A stretch of 64,000 bases of DNA from Odobenus rosmarus divergens (GCF_000321225.1 NW_004450465.1:115979-179978); one strand, 5' to 3'. Shown: positions 45,801-57,720, counted from the first letter of the stretch. Program-made: numbers and translations. Notes: generated by a model from the sequence alone, not told the origin.

Positions 45801-46518
45801 TCTCAGTCTATATCCATTACTTTAAGCCTTTGAGAACACATCCTCCCAGCTTATATGGTTCCAGACTGAAATGTCTTTTTTTAGTCCTTCCTCAAATGCC
45901 AGACTATTCATCCCTTTGTTTGGAAACATGTTGCATGCCTCCCCAAATTATCACTGACAGTAATCAACAGTGAGCAGCACAAAAAGCAGCTGGAAATCAA
46001 GGACAGGATGGAAAACAAGGGCCTGTTAAGAGAAAATGACAGATTTAGGTCACCAGAAAGTCTTTGAATAGGATGTTGTGGGAACAAAGTGACTGTCATA
46101 GTGAAATATTAGATCATAAATCTTAGAATAAATTCTTTTTTTATTTATTTTTTTAGAATAAATTCTTAAAACGGTTTCCTTGTGTTTTTCTTTTCCTCAT
46201 GTGGACTGGGTAGATGGTGTTGACTAAGTTAGTTCATTTTCTCAGACTCCTGCAAAATGAAATAAATCTGTGCTGTTTCTCATGTTCTCCTTGCAGATCT
46301 TGCCTTTTGGCCTTTTGTAGCTAATGTTCATGAGATTTTTTATACCAGCTGGAAATTAAGCAGTCCATGCTTTAATTATGCTCAAAAGAAAAAATAAGTT
46401 ATTGTTTAGAGACACACTTATATTGAGAGAGTTGCAGTAAAGTTATCCATATATAAAGCTTTTGAGATCATATGTCTACATGCCAACTCTTTATATAGTG
46501 ACATCAGACCCTGTCAGA
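45801..46518. other. Unassigned DNA
   Basis: No gene. It contains the tail-only insertion at 46138-46152. Confidence 0.45.
46138..46152 (-). mobile_element. Tail-only retroinsertion
   Basis: Fifteen bases TTTTTATTTATTTTT lie between two perfect copies of TTAGAATAAATTCTT (46123-46137 and 46153-46167). The insert matches an antisense SINEC tail and nothing else, as expected for a retroinsertion truncated within its tail. Confidence 0.7.
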
Positions 46519-46519
46519 T

Positions 46520-46665
46520 GGCCAGAGAAAGTTACTGCTTTCATTTTACAGAAGCAGAAACTGTAGTTCCAAGAGGTAAATTGACTTGCTTACATAAATG
46601 AGCATGGCAGGGAGAGAGCCAGGATCAAAGTGCAGTTTGTCAGCCTCCTTGGGTCACTGTTACAG
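46520..46665 (-). repeat. MIR SINE, antisense
   Basis: TTTTACAGAAGCAGAAACTG, AGAGGTAAATTGACTTGCTT and GAGAGAGCCAGGATCAAAGT are the antisense MIR core and head. Confidence 0.85.
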
Positions 46666-46666
46666 G

Positions 46667-47065
46667 TTGAATTGTGTCCTCCAAAAAGATATGTTGAAGT
46701 CCTAACTACTGGTGCCTATGAATGTGAACTTATTTAGGAATAGGGTCTTTCTAGATGTAGTCAAGTTGAGTTCATTAGAGTGAGCTCTAATTAAATATGA
46801 CTGATGTCATTGTGAGAAGAGAAATGCCATGTGACAACAGAGACAAAGATAGTTAGCAAGCCAATGAATGCCAGGGGGTGATGGGAACCATCAGAAGCTG
46901 GAGGAGGCAAGGAAATACTCTCCCCTACACACTTCAGAGGGAACAGTATCCAACATCTTGCTTTTGGACTTCTAGTCTCTAGAACTCTGAGATAATGAAT
47001 TTCTGTTGTGTGATGCCACCTAGTTTGTGGTACTGTGTTATGACATACCTAGAAAATGAATACAG
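46667..47065 (+). mobile_element. Solo LTR, MaLR/MLT1 type
   Basis: GGTTGAATTGTGTCCTCCAA, ATATGTTGAAGTCCTAACTA, TTTAGGAATAGGGTCTTTCT, AGAACTCTGAGATAATGAAT and TAGTTTGTGGTACTGTGTTA are MLT1-type LTR landmarks in order. No internal region is seen. Confidence 0.85.
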
Positions 47066-47448
47066 ACACCATGCAGTCCTTAACACAAGACTTTATAACA
47101 GAAAATAAGCCTTCTCAGAGCACCAAATGGTGTCTCACAATATAAGAACCTTTCCCTGCTATTCAAACTCAATTCCACTGCATTGGACAAATTCAGTCTT
47201 GGCCAGTGACGATGGTATAAAATATTCTTCCCCTGTGTGAATGCTGTCAATAAGGAAAAGCTTCCAAAATCATGGTTCAAAGAACTCCTCCTTTTGCACA
47301 ACTCTGTCTGTTCAAAATTTCTTCCTCAAACTAATTGGCCTTCCACCCACATCCATCCGTTAATACAAGTTCTGTTTTATGAAGGTACTCAGGATTGTCT
47401 AATTTCTTTCATATCGCAAGACTTTAAACACTTAAAATCAGAGAGATA
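47066..47448. other. Unassigned DNA
   Basis: No gene; two short opposed frames of about 70 codons look like chance. Confidence 0.4.
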
Positions 47449-47449
47449 A

Positions 47450-47685
47450 CCCCACATTCTCTTTTCTTCTGAGAATTTCAAATGTTCCTCATAGATCATG
47501 CTCCAAAACCATTCACTATCCCTACTGGACAGATGTCAGTGAATCAGTGTCCCTCTAAGGGCAGCACCCAGAACTGAATGCCAAATTTCCAGCATAATTG
47601 CTTAGAAGAGATGAAAACAGAGCCAGCTTGTTTGCTCTCTATACATCTCTTCTGAAACAGAAAACTACTACTATTATAGCCCAAA
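47450..47685. mobile_element. L3/CR1-type LINE fragment
   Basis: CAAATGTTCCTCATAGATCA and GCAGCACCCAGAACTGAATG followed by CCAGCATAATTG resemble the ancient mammalian CR1/L3 LINE. Strand is not assigned. Confidence 0.5.
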
Positions 47686-47747
47686 CGGTCTCTCAATGAA
47701 GTAAATCTTAACAAATGGAAGAACCGTTTATTCAGATTAACATATTG

Positions 47748-47785
47748 TCATGGCCATACTACCCTGAACATGCCTGATCTCATCT
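47748..47785 (+). pseudogene. 5S rRNA 5'-fragment retrocopy
   Basis: The sequence TCATGGCCATACTACCCTGA and on to CTGATCTCATCT matches roughly the first 40 bases of mammalian 5S rRNA; most differences are C-to-T or G-to-A. It is flanked by GATTAACATATTG (47735-47747) and GATTAGCATATTG (47786-47798), one mismatch in 13, which looks like a target-site duplication. No poly(A) tail and no internal control region (roughly bases 50-97 of 5S) remain, so it cannot be transcribed as 5S. Confidence 0.7.
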
Positions 47786-48013
47786 GATTAGCATATTGAT
47801 GTAGTTGGGGTTAGGGCAAATTTTAGAGTCCATCAGTTTTTCCATGTGAAGATAGAAGGATCTAAAAAAATACAGGAGCATGGGATGGCAATAAAACTGA
47901 GTAGGTATCAACTCTGTAGAATAAGAACCCCAAGTATTGCAGCAAGTTTGAAAAATGAACCAAACAAAACATCAAATTGAATGTGAATAAATAATTCAAC
48001 ACTTAGGATTTTA

Positions 48014-48206
48014 TTTTATCTTATTATTATTATATTTTTTAAGAGAGGGAAGGAGGAGGGGCAGAGGGAGAGAGGGAATCTCAAGCAGGCTCACTGCTGA
48101 GCACGGAGGCCAACTTGGGGCTCGATCCCAGGACCCCAGAATCATGACTTGAGCTGAAATCAAGAGTCAAATGCTTAAATGACTGAGCCATCCAGGCACC
48201 CTTCAT
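48014..48206 (-). mobile_element. SINEC (tRNA-Lys SINE), antisense, older body type
   Basis: Reversed tail with ATTATTATTAT, GGGGCTCGATCCCAGGACCC, ATCAAGAGTCAAATGCTTAA and reversed head GAGCCATCCAGGCACCC. Perfect 14-base target-site duplication CACTTAGGATTTTA at 48000-48013 and 48207-48220. Confidence 0.96.
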
Positions 48207-48234
48207 CACTTAGGATTTTAAAATATATATTTTC

Positions 48235-48870
48235 TATGGACTAAATTGTGTCCCCTCCAAGTTTGTATGTTAAAGCCCTAGTCCCCTGATTCCCCAGTGT
48301 GGTTGTATTTGGAGATAGGGCTTTTAGGAGGTAATTAAGGTTAAATGAGGTCATAATAATGGATCTTCATGGTATAGGATTAATGGTCTTAGAAAAAAGG
48401 AAAAGGGGGGCTCCTGGGTGGTGCAGTCGGTTGAGTGTCCAACTCTTGGTTTCATCACAGGTCATGATCTCAGGGTACTGGGATCAAGCCCCAAGTTGGG
48501 ATCCATGCTCAGCGGTGAGTCTGTTTGAGATTCTCTCTCCCTCTCCCTCTGCTCCTCCTACTCATGCTCTCTCTATATATAAAATAAATAAACAAATGTT
48601 TAGGGGGAAAAAAAGGAAAAGATGCCTTTCTCTCTCTGTCTCACTCCCCATGTGCATGCACTGAAGAGAAGCCATGTGAGGATATAGCAAAAAAAATAGC
48701 CACCTGTAAATGAGGAAGACTGCTCTCAACAGAACCAAGTCAGCTGACATTTTGAGCTTGGATTTCCTGGTCTCCAGAACTGTCAGAAGCAAATTTCTGT
48801 TGTTTAAGCACCCTGGACTATGGTATTTTGTTATGGCAGTCTTATCTGGCTAATGCAATATTAATACAGG
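48235..48870 (+). mobile_element. MLT1-type LTR split by a SINE
   Basis: The left part, TATGGACTAAATTGTGTCCC then GTGGTTGTATTTGGAGATAG and GTAATTAAGGTTAAATGAGG, joins in order with the right part: AGCCATGTGAGGATATAGC, TGGTCTCCAGAACTGTCAGA, AATTTCTGTTGTTTAAGCAC and GGTATTTTGTTATGGCAG. Clear MaLR LTR, solo. Confidence 0.9.
48406..48608 (+). mobile_element. SINEC (tRNA-Lys SINE) in MLT1 LTR, older body type
   Basis: Head GGGGCTCCTGGGTGGTGCAG and body TGTCCAACTCTTGGTTTC mark the older type. Near-perfect target-site duplication AAAAAAGGAAAAG at 48393-48405 and 48609-48621. Confidence 0.94.
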
Positions 48871-50438
48871 ATGAAGAAATAAGATAAATAGCAAAGTGTT
48901 TAGACTCAAGAACTTCTTATCAAAAACTCCACATGAATTGAAATATGTTAAAGCTGTTCCAAAAAGGAATGTGGCCAAGTTGTTCTAATCCAGGTATAAC
49001 CGAAATGTCAGTTGGCACCTGCCTTTTCATTAGAGTTAGGTGAGTGTACATTGAACTGCTGCTTTCTAAGTTGCTTGCATCTAAATGTTCCCTGAGATTG
49101 TGTGTGTTCCTAAAGTTCATGAGCTCAAGTTCTTATGACCCCCTTGGCCTCCCAGCTCCTGCGTTCACACCTTCAGTCTCTGCTTTGCCTTAAGAAAACC
49201 AAGCATCCCCAGGCTTTAGTGCCACAACTCAAAGATCATAAGGAGGGCCAGTTACATGGCTGTGTAACCAGTGCAGTCACACAGCGTCCTGAGTTTAGTG
49301 CCCTGGTTAACTGCCTTGAAATTCTTAATCATTCTATCTTTCAATTTGCGTTTCTGATGGGCCAATGGAGTGTGTACCTTCTAAACAGCTCATCAGAAGC
49401 TCTCAGAAGAATTGAGCTCCTATGGCTACAGCAATACCAAATCAATAAATTACTCCTATTGTTCCTTTCCCTCCTTCCAGGTTATACTCCTTCAGTCCCC
49501 ATACCCATTACCTAGAGATACTTCCTAGGTAAATTACCTATGCTCAAGTCCCCACTTAAACTTTTGTTTTCCAAGGAAGGGAAATGAATGTTAAGGCAGT
49601 TGTGACACTAGACACTAAGGTTTAGTGTTCCCAGAATACAGACCTCAGAAAGTAATAATAAAGTGAGGCCACCTGTGTGACTTTCCTGAGTTCTTTTCCA
49701 CCTACTCCTTTTGAATAATTAATATGAGTCATATATTTATTATTCAACACCATTGCAGAATATGGTCTACTTATGCTATGATAAAATATGCAGATGAACA
49801 ATATAACTGATGATTTTACAAGCCTGTCAAGTGGATGTCTATGTCTGGATAATCATGACCATGAACAATTATCATGGTAAGACTAAAAAAAAAGGAAAGA
49901 AAAAAAATCGAGAAGTCAAATTTTAAGGAATTTGTGAATATGGTATAAAAAAGTGGACTGAAAAGAGATACACTCTGAGTGAAAGAAAATAGGTTTGGTA
50001 GAAGGAACAATCCACAAGTTAATAATACACCTATTCAATTATAGAATTAATAGAAGTTAAATAATGTGTACTGATGGAATAGTGTGAGGTTCAAATAGAT
50101 TTTTATTAAAATGTTAACTAGTGCAAAGCTTACTTTCCCTATTCATACCACTGCAGCAAGTCCAGCAAAAAATAACTAATTTCTTTTTTTCTGAATGTTT
50201 CTTCTCAAAACAATCAAGGTTGTATAATAGAGCAGGGTAAGTATGAAACTACAAAAAAAAATGATTTTGGATTTATGCAAGCCTTCCTGGAGTTGGGAAA
50301 TTTTGGGGGTTGGTTTCTTTTTTATCAGATTAGGTCTAAGTTCATCTAATGGAAGGAAACTTTCAGAACTATAGTGCAATGAAAATGATTTTTAAAAGTA
50401 AGTTTTCCGTGAATCAAAAAGAATGATTGACAATGTTC
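48871..50438. other. Unassigned DNA
   Basis: No supported gene. A 126-codon frame at 49135-49515 shows no recognisable domain, and its codons do not look like those of a known family. Confidence 0.4.
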
Positions 50439-50439
50439 T

Positions 50440-51150
50440 ACTTATTTACTGTTGAACAACAAATCATCAAGCAACTTAGTGACTTAGAAATACAGCAGTA
50501 GTTTTTTAGCTTTCATATCTTCAATTCCAGCAAGGGTCTGTGTGGAAGGCTCCCCTCTGCTCCATGTGGCATCAGCTCAACTGGGGACTACAGGGTCTCT
50601 TCCAAGATGACTCCCTTCCATGGCTGACAAGTTGGGGCTGGCTGTTGGCTGGGAGTTCAGTCATGTGTAGCTATGACTTGAGCTTTGGATTCTCTTCATA
50701 TGGACCTCTCTGCAAGCTGCTTGGGCTTCCTAACAGTATAGTGACTGGATTGAGTGAATGTCCCAAAAGAACAAGGCAAAAAAATCACCTTTTAGGGGCG
50801 CCTGGGTGGCTCAGTTGGTTAAGCAACTGCCTTCGGCTCAGGTCATGATCCTGGAGTCCCGGGATCGAGTTCCATATCGGGCTCCCTGCTCAGTGGGGAG
50901 TCTGCTTCTCCCTCTGACCCTCTTCCCTCTTGTGCTCTCTATCTCTCATTCTCTCTCTCTCAAATAAATAAATAAAATCTTTAAAAAAAAAATCACCTTT
51001 TATGATTTAGCACAGAAAAATCATGAAGTGTTACTATTACTGACAACCAGATTCCAGTGCAGAGAATATAGACCCTCCTCCTTGACAGAGGCAGTGTCAA
51101 AGTGAAGTTGTAAGAAGACCATGTAGAAAGAACATATTGTTGCAGTCATC
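50440..51150 (+). repeat. Old LTR-like repeat, copy 2, split by a SINE
   Basis: TTACTGTTGAACAACAAATC, GCTGGCTGTTGGCTGGGAGT, TGCTTGGGCTTCCTAACAGT and GTTGTAAGAAGACCATGTAG are in the order of the repeat at 42985-43688. A SINE at 50795-50988 splits it, and the text continues on both sides. Confidence 0.6.
50795..50988 (+). mobile_element. SINEC (tRNA-Lys SINE)
   Basis: Well preserved head GGGGCGCCTGGGTGGCTCAG and body GGTCATGATCCTGGAGTCCC. Perfect 14-base target-site duplication AAAATCACCTTTTA at 50781-50794 and 50989-51002. It is nearly identical in body to the SINE at 13005. Confidence 0.97.
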
Positions 51151-51369
51151 CCCATCACAAGAGTGAGTAAGGGAAAGGGGCAAAAATTTTCTATGGAGCT
51201 GGTTTCATATGAAAAGTTTTTTGATAACAATATTTGACACATTGTTATTTTAAAAACTGGGGGCCCAAATATATCAACAAATTACAGTCTCTGAATTTAT
51301 GGGCTCTGCAAAAATCAGGAAAAAATTAACTTGAGCAGAAGGTGGTCATACGACCATGGCCAAGGACAA

Positions 51370-51500
51370 GTTTTGATCATCGATAAACCCTAACTTCCTC
51401 ATCTCTAAATTGGAATTATTATATTATGACAGTTGGGAGAATATAGTAAAGTGTTTTATGTAAATCAGAAAGCTATCAAATGTATTCAAATAACATTATT
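51370..51500 (+). repeat. MIR SINE
   Basis: CTAACTTCCTCATCTCTAAA, then AATTGGAATTATTATATTAT and GTAAAGTGTTTTATGTAAAT, follow the sense MIR core and tail. Confidence 0.7.
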
Positions 51501-52885
51501 TACCTCCTTCCTTGAGCATTGCATTTTACTGGCTATCATCACCAAACTTCGAGATCCACAATGTGATAAATAACAAATATGAAAAGAGATTATTTCTGGA
51601 ATTATATTCCACTGAGAAAATTCTAGATAGTAGGCTGTGGAATGATATATTATAAATTGTCTTTGTTACCTATTAACCAAATATTTCATTAAAAAAGAAA
51701 AAACAACCTTCATTTAACAAATCAAGTGCTGTGTGGGTATACTTTAGTCATGCCTTAAATATTCACAGGCAAGATGTTGTTTACCCAAGAAAAACACAGT
51801 TAAGGAAGCCTTGGGGAACAGTAAAATTAAAAATAAAAATAGAAAACACCCTGCTCTGTATCCAGCAAAAGCAGGAAATGGGTTGTATAAAGGAAATAAC
51901 CAAAATGGGAGCATGGAAGACACTTAAAGTACTTATATCAAATTAGAACACACTAATTCAATGAGATCAGGATCAAGCGTCATTTATAGAACATTACAAG
52001 CAGCCAAAATATTAAAATATTTGTGTATATTATTACTATTTAATCACAGTTAATCAAATAAATACAAATAAAGGTAAATGCAGAAAGGCTAAGGAAAGAG
52101 CAAGAGGAGTGATTAAAGTTTTGGAAAATGATAAGTAGGAGGGGAAATTTGACACATGAAAATTATGTAATCTGGTCAAAAGGAAAAAAACAGTCAAGTA
52201 TTTATTAATAATTGCTTATAAATATGTAAAGAGTTTCTAAAAGAATGTCTGCTTTTCCTTTGCTTTTCCTAAAATGTGAATAAAGGGGCTTAACCAATGA
52301 CAATGCTTTAAGTATGATGATTTTTAAGCACATGAGACAAGCTGTAGAATTCGTTTTACAATCAGTTTCGAAAGTAAGGAGAATTTACAATCAGTTTTGA
52401 AAGTAAGGAGAAACCATTTCACTTCTTAGTATTGATGTTTTTCTAGGTGAAAATCACAAACTTAAAAAAAAATCACAAACTTGACCGATAACAGCTACGG
52501 TTACACGATATTCTAGAAACTAAAATCCTATGGGAAAAGATTAATTACTCTTTGAAAAAAAATTACATATGGCCTGATCATTTGTACAAAGAAACAGATA
52601 AGTGCCATTCTGTTGGCAGTCCCTATGAGAATTCCTTTGATGGGAGAAATGATATTTAAAAAGTCATTAATAATCTTGGCCATGGGGGAGAAAAGCAGAT
52701 GGTAAGGCACCTAGGAGTGCATGCAGTGACAGGGGCAGGAGTGGTTTGTGTGCTGCTTCTGAGGTAAAGAGAAAGATGGATGAGGGTGGGAGCATGAGGA
52801 GTGTCAGCCATGACACCAAAAGACTAAACCGTGTGAGCCTGACCTTAACACACCTCCTCATCAGCACATTTTTAAAAACTTGACA
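51501..52885. other. Unassigned AT-rich DNA
   Basis: No supported gene; a 107-codon minus frame (52667-52990) is unrecognised. It contains a 29-base tandem duplication at 52355-52412. Confidence 0.45.
52355..52412. repeat. 29-base tandem duplication
   Basis: Two units, each beginning TTTACAATCAGTTT and ending GAAAGTAAGGAGAA, at 52355-52383 and 52384-52412, with one C/T difference. Confidence 0.97.
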
Positions 52886-52887
52886 AT

Positions 52888-53372
52888 GGAATATCAACAC
52901 CTGGAAAAAGAAGGAAATCCTGTTATTTGCAAAAATACAGATAAACCTGAAAGGCATTATGCTAAGTGAAATAAGCCAACAGAGTATCACTTATATGTGG
53001 TACCTAGGAAAAAAAAAAAAAAAAAAGCCACGTCAGAGAAACAGAAGAGAAAAGCATTTGCCAGGGACTGGAGTTTGGTAGATAAGTTTGTAAAAGGCTA
53101 CAGACTTTCAGCTATAAGATGAATAAGGTCTGAGGTCTAATGTAAAACATGGTGACTATAGTCGACACTGTTATCTTATAATTGAAATCTGCTAATGGAG
53201 TAGAACTAAAATATTCTCAAAAAAAGGTAAATATGTGAGATGATGGATGTGTTCTTAAACTTGATGGGGGGAACTCTTTCACACTGTTTACCTACATCGG
53301 ACCATCACATTATATACTTTAAATATCTTACAATTTTATTTGTCAATTATACTTTAATGAAGCTGGAAAAAA
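52888..53372 (+). mobile_element. Old L1 3' end (L1MA/L1MB type)
   Basis: The ORF2 end (AAGGAAATCCTGTTATTTGC, TATGCTAAGTGAAATAAGCC) leads to the 3' UTR (CATGGTGACTATAGTCGACA, AATTTTATTTGTCAATTATA) and a closing A-run. An A18 stretch at 53008-53026 is inside it. Confidence 0.88.
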
Positions 53373-53374
53373 AA

Positions 53375-54092
53375 CTCTGCAAAATACTTGCTTAAATTAG
53401 AGTAAACAGATTTCTTATGAAAACAGTTGAAGGAAGCTGAGATTTGCATCTCTGTGCTGTGGGAACTGAGGTACCCAGTGAGTTACTAAGTACAGAGTGG
53501 TGGGTGCAATCAATAAGGGGACGAGGGATTTTCTGCAAAAGATTTAAAGACATTAATAAATCAACTAAATGTCTGCTTTAATGAGCAATTTTAAACAACA
53601 TAAAGGACACCATACTCATCTTTGAAAAAAACTCTTTTTGTTGTTGGTCTAAGTGCTAACTGTCCTTAGTACTGTTGAAATTTAATAATATATAAATAAG
53701 CTACAAATTAGCACATGTCTAATACTTATCTTCAAATAAGCATTGTGTTCTACATAGGAGTTAATTTGGAGAAATCCCAGTTAAACCAGCAGCCCTCAAC
53801 ACACACAGACTCGGGGTCATGTGGTCGTCTCAAGACTAAGAACTCAATTTCTATTTCTTTAATTTGATATTCACTGGGCTATCATTTTTTATTTCAAATT
53901 GACTGTTCAAAAGTACAAATACATTATATCAAAAGTGATCTCAAGCTTCCCCACAAAATACATAGAAATTTAACTTTTTTGTGAATATATCACTTGAAAA
54001 TTGCTAGAATTGGTCCAAACAGACATGATAGTTTTGCAATTTCCTGAATGTATTACAAAATGGGATTTTTTTGGATCTCTTCCTAACATTCT
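53375..54092. other. Unassigned AT-rich DNA
   Basis: No gene or confident repeat seen. Confidence 0.45.
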
Positions 54093-54094
54093 TA

Positions 54095-54335
54095 TGTTTA
54101 TGATTTTTTCCTAACAGAAAAAGGATATTAGGTAAAAAACTAATGAAATTTGAATAAAGTATGAGCTTTAGTTAATAATAATGCATATATCAGTTCATTA
54201 GTTGTAATAAATGTACCATTCCAATGTATAATGTTAATAGGGAAAACTAGGTGTGTGTACAAGGGAATTCTTTGTGCCATGTTCACAATTTTTCTGTAAA
54301 TCTAAAATTGTTCTAAAAAATAAAGTTTTGAAAAC
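54095..54335 (+). mobile_element. Old L1 3' UTR end
   Basis: GAGCTTTAGTTAATAATAAT, CATTAGTTGTAATAAATGTA and AATTTTTCTGTAAATCTAAA are in the order of an old L1 3' UTR, same subfamily group as 4307-4385. Confidence 0.8.
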
Positions 54336-57300
54336 TCTTAGCAATTTTCTAACAATTTATATGACTGTTGCTGCATGTGAAAGAAATATTTTAAATTAAA
54401 ATTAATAAAAAATTGTTTTTTGATCAATTATGAGCAAATATCAATGAAAAATTAGACCATGCTGTCTATTGAACATAAATGCACAAAGAAAAATAATATC
54501 TATGAAGTCATTTCAATTTTTCAGAAGTTAGGGATTGAAACCAGATATTGTAATATTATTATTCATTATTGTGACAGGCCAAATGTGGTTAAAAGTTTTT
54601 ATTTCTTATTTCAAAAAGCATATAAGTATAATTAAAAATATTAGCCCATTATTTTCCCTTTCTGTACTGTTATATTTATTTTTATCTATTTTTGCTAGCC
54701 TAATTAAATATACTTTATATATGAAGTACAATAACCAAGAATTGCCATTATCTTTTCTGGTCACTAGTATTGTTTACTGAGCTTCATGGTTAGTACTGAA
54801 AATGTTTTGTCTTGTAGAAGGAGAGTTTTACTGAAAAAATGATCTACTCCAAATCGCACCAGTGGACAGATCTAAACAGCCTCAAGATAGAATAAATTCT
54901 GATAATTAAAAAAATCTCATCAAGGGTCATATTATGATCCCAGGACTCAGAGAATTCAACTGTTACCTTGGTTACATACTCAAAGCAACAACAACAAACA
55001 AAACAAACAAGAAACAAACAAACAAAAAGAAATTAGGATGTGAGTATGTGTATAGAAACTAGGCTTTAGAGATAATAGAGTGACCAAAGTTTTATATCTA
55101 GAAAGGGAAATTTTTCCAACCAGTTTGTTTCCAGCAACTATTCTCAAATACATTCTTTCTCCATGTAAGTCACTAGTTGTCAGGATTTCTTTTTCCCATC
55201 CCAACACACAGGATGATTACTGTGGAGGCAGGAGAGAAGGAGGACGGAAAAATCAAAACACAACCCTAGGTATATATTAGAATTTCTGAAGTTCAGTAAG
55301 TGGTGTAAAAATAATCCCCCAAATGATTCATGATTCATGATTCTGAATAATCTATTCCCCAGGATGTATGACCCCATCTTCTTGCAATCCCAGTTAAGAA
55401 TCCCTGATGTAAAGGATCTTTCATTTGCTGGATATTTAATGGATATTGACCTGACATTGTATGATGGCTGGGCTTCTCAACTGCATTCTTACCATTAGCT
55501 CATCACTTTACTGGTCTCATAGTCTATCTCTGGGGTTGGTTAAACTTCTGGCCACGCTGGGTGCTCTCTCCATCTCAGTTCAAAAATTTTACCAACAACA
55601 TTAATGATTCTTAGGTTCCAGAATATCCCTATCTCATGACACATACTATCTGTCTTCAATTTGGGATCAGGCCTCACCTCCTCAACCTCTTAGTGATTTA
55701 TAATATTTGAGAAGGAAGAGGAAGAAGAGGGGAGAGGGGTTTATTCCCAAAAAGTTGAAAAGGAGAGTCTGCAGTTGTTCATCATTTAAAGCTCTTGTTT
55801 TTCATAACCAGATTTGGTGTCATTCTTAGCCTTTAGACCACTGATCTCACACTCTCATTTCCCAAGCTTAGGAAATAAATACAAAGGTAGCTCATAAATT
55901 CCACACTCATATGATTCTCAGATTTTCAAGGATAGTAAAAATTATTTGCTAGTTTGCCTTTGAGAATATTCATGTTTAGCTGATTGTGGGTCCTCACGTT
56001 TTGTACAAAATATGTTTTATCTATGTATCTACCTATAAAACATCCTTTCAAATTCAGTAAGAATATTTTGAAGTTCCTTTATAGCATCATATACTTAATA
56101 AGAGAAATTATTTAAGTCCTTCCTCATGAAGACAGTTTTCCAGTTTCTGTTATTTTTACAACTCTCCTTGTGAGTGAATATTATCATTGCAACAATTAAG
56201 ATAGCCAGCTAAGAAGATCAAGTTAGAGAAAAAATAAATCATCCTCAAAGTCAGTCAAAACATTCAGGAGCTCTCTCAGCCCCAACAAATGGGCCCCATG
56301 CTTATTTCAGCATTTGAAATAGCAAAGTGACTCTGGGCTCTGCCAAACATGGACACAATATATTCTCCTCCAAAGCCTATATATTTCTTTCCCACTTAGT
56401 CTGTTCCCAACTTAATGAACTGTGTTCCAGAAGTCCATTAATTGAGTCTATTTGGATTTGTAATGCATTTTCCCAGAGAAATGTGATGAGCATGTTTCCA
56501 GGCCTGCCCACAAACTCTATTTATTCACAGAAAGTTAGAGCTAGTGGAACTTAAAAAAATCATTTAATCTAACCATTTTAAAACCATAATGTTACTGAAA
56601 TTACTATAATAGTTGCCCCCAGAGAGCCTCTGGAGACCTTCTTGAGTTTGTTGAGGCTCCTCTGTGTCCTGACAGGGCCAGTTTATTTACGGTTATAGAA
56701 GATAACATCCAGGAAGCTGTACCAAGAACTGAGCTTATCCTGGGAAAATCTTTGTGAAAGCTAGAACATTCTCTAGGTTTGGAGATAGATCTATCAGGGA
56801 AGGGGCATTAGCAGTAAAGCACAGTGAAATCATTCCCTGGGTAGAAGTGTCTCACTAGAAAGCAGGAGCTCTCAGTCTAGAATTTCTCTACACAAACCAG
56901 ACTTTATCTATTTTGTCAATATTTTTCCTTGACTGAGTTGACTTCACACAGTAGTTCTCTTGAGCAGATGATAAAAGGAAGCATCACTTCAGTTGGGACC
57001 AAGACATTATACCCACTCAGGGAATTTAGAGTGGCAGTAATGTCATAGCACACAGCTTGTATAATCTCACATTTATTTCCCAAATGCCTAGGCTCAAGAT
57101 TGTTTACCCCCCAAAAACTCCACACAATATCAGGGAGAAATCAAACTTCACCCTTAGATGGCAGAATCCCAGTGGAGCAAAGTAACACTTGTAAATAGCT
57201 TCTTCTTAGCGAGAAAGATCACAGAACAAGATTGTTTCACCTTTTTAAAAAAACCATGTCCCTTTTACTGAATTATCTAAAGAGAATCTCAGCTTCTTCA

Positions 57301-57572
57301 TCCCCATTAATCATCTAAAGAAAATCTCATCTCCTTCACTTAATTTGTCCTAAGATGACAGGACCATCATAAAGAATTACTGTCCTGGGACCAGTTAAAT
57401 TTTTATTTATTTATTTTTTTTTGGTTTGTTTTTGTGTTTTGTTTTGTTTGCAGAGAGAAAACAAAACCCCATAGTATTCTATTTGGTTGTCTGTGAAGTA
57501 TTATAATGTTATGATCACATAAATAGAGACCTTTTACTTCTTACTAGTGAAAAGTGTCCCAGCTAATTATTC
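54336..57572. other. Unassigned AT-rich DNA
   Basis: About 3.2 kb with no supported gene. Low-complexity patches include CAAA units (about 54980-55027), ATTCATG triplication (about 55325-55342) and a T/G-rich tract (57403-57451). Confidence 0.45.
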
Positions 57573-57574
57573 AA

Positions 57575-57720
57575 GTATTTAACACAAACTCTGGAATCAA
57601 ACTCAAAATTTTGTCCCACTAACTTAATACTTATAAACTTGGGAAAGTTACCAGATCATGCAAAACCTTAGTTTTTACTACCAGTGAAATGGTAATAATA
57701 ATAGCACTAAATCCATAGGC
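57575..57720 (+). repeat. MIR SINE next to an L1 start
   Basis: CTCTGGAATCAAACTC, CTTGGGAAAGTTACCAG and GTGAAATGGTAATAATAATA follow the sense MIR. It ends about 25 bases before L1-A begins. Confidence 0.7.

Noticed and set aside
49135..49515. 126-codon plus-strand frame, the longest outside L1-derived DNA
   Set aside because: No domain, no splice context and no known protein resemblance. Among the many frames in 64 kb one of this size is expected by chance.
52667..52990. 107-codon minus-strand frame
   Set aside because: It partly overlaps the sense L1 3' end at 52888-53372 and shows no recognisable protein.
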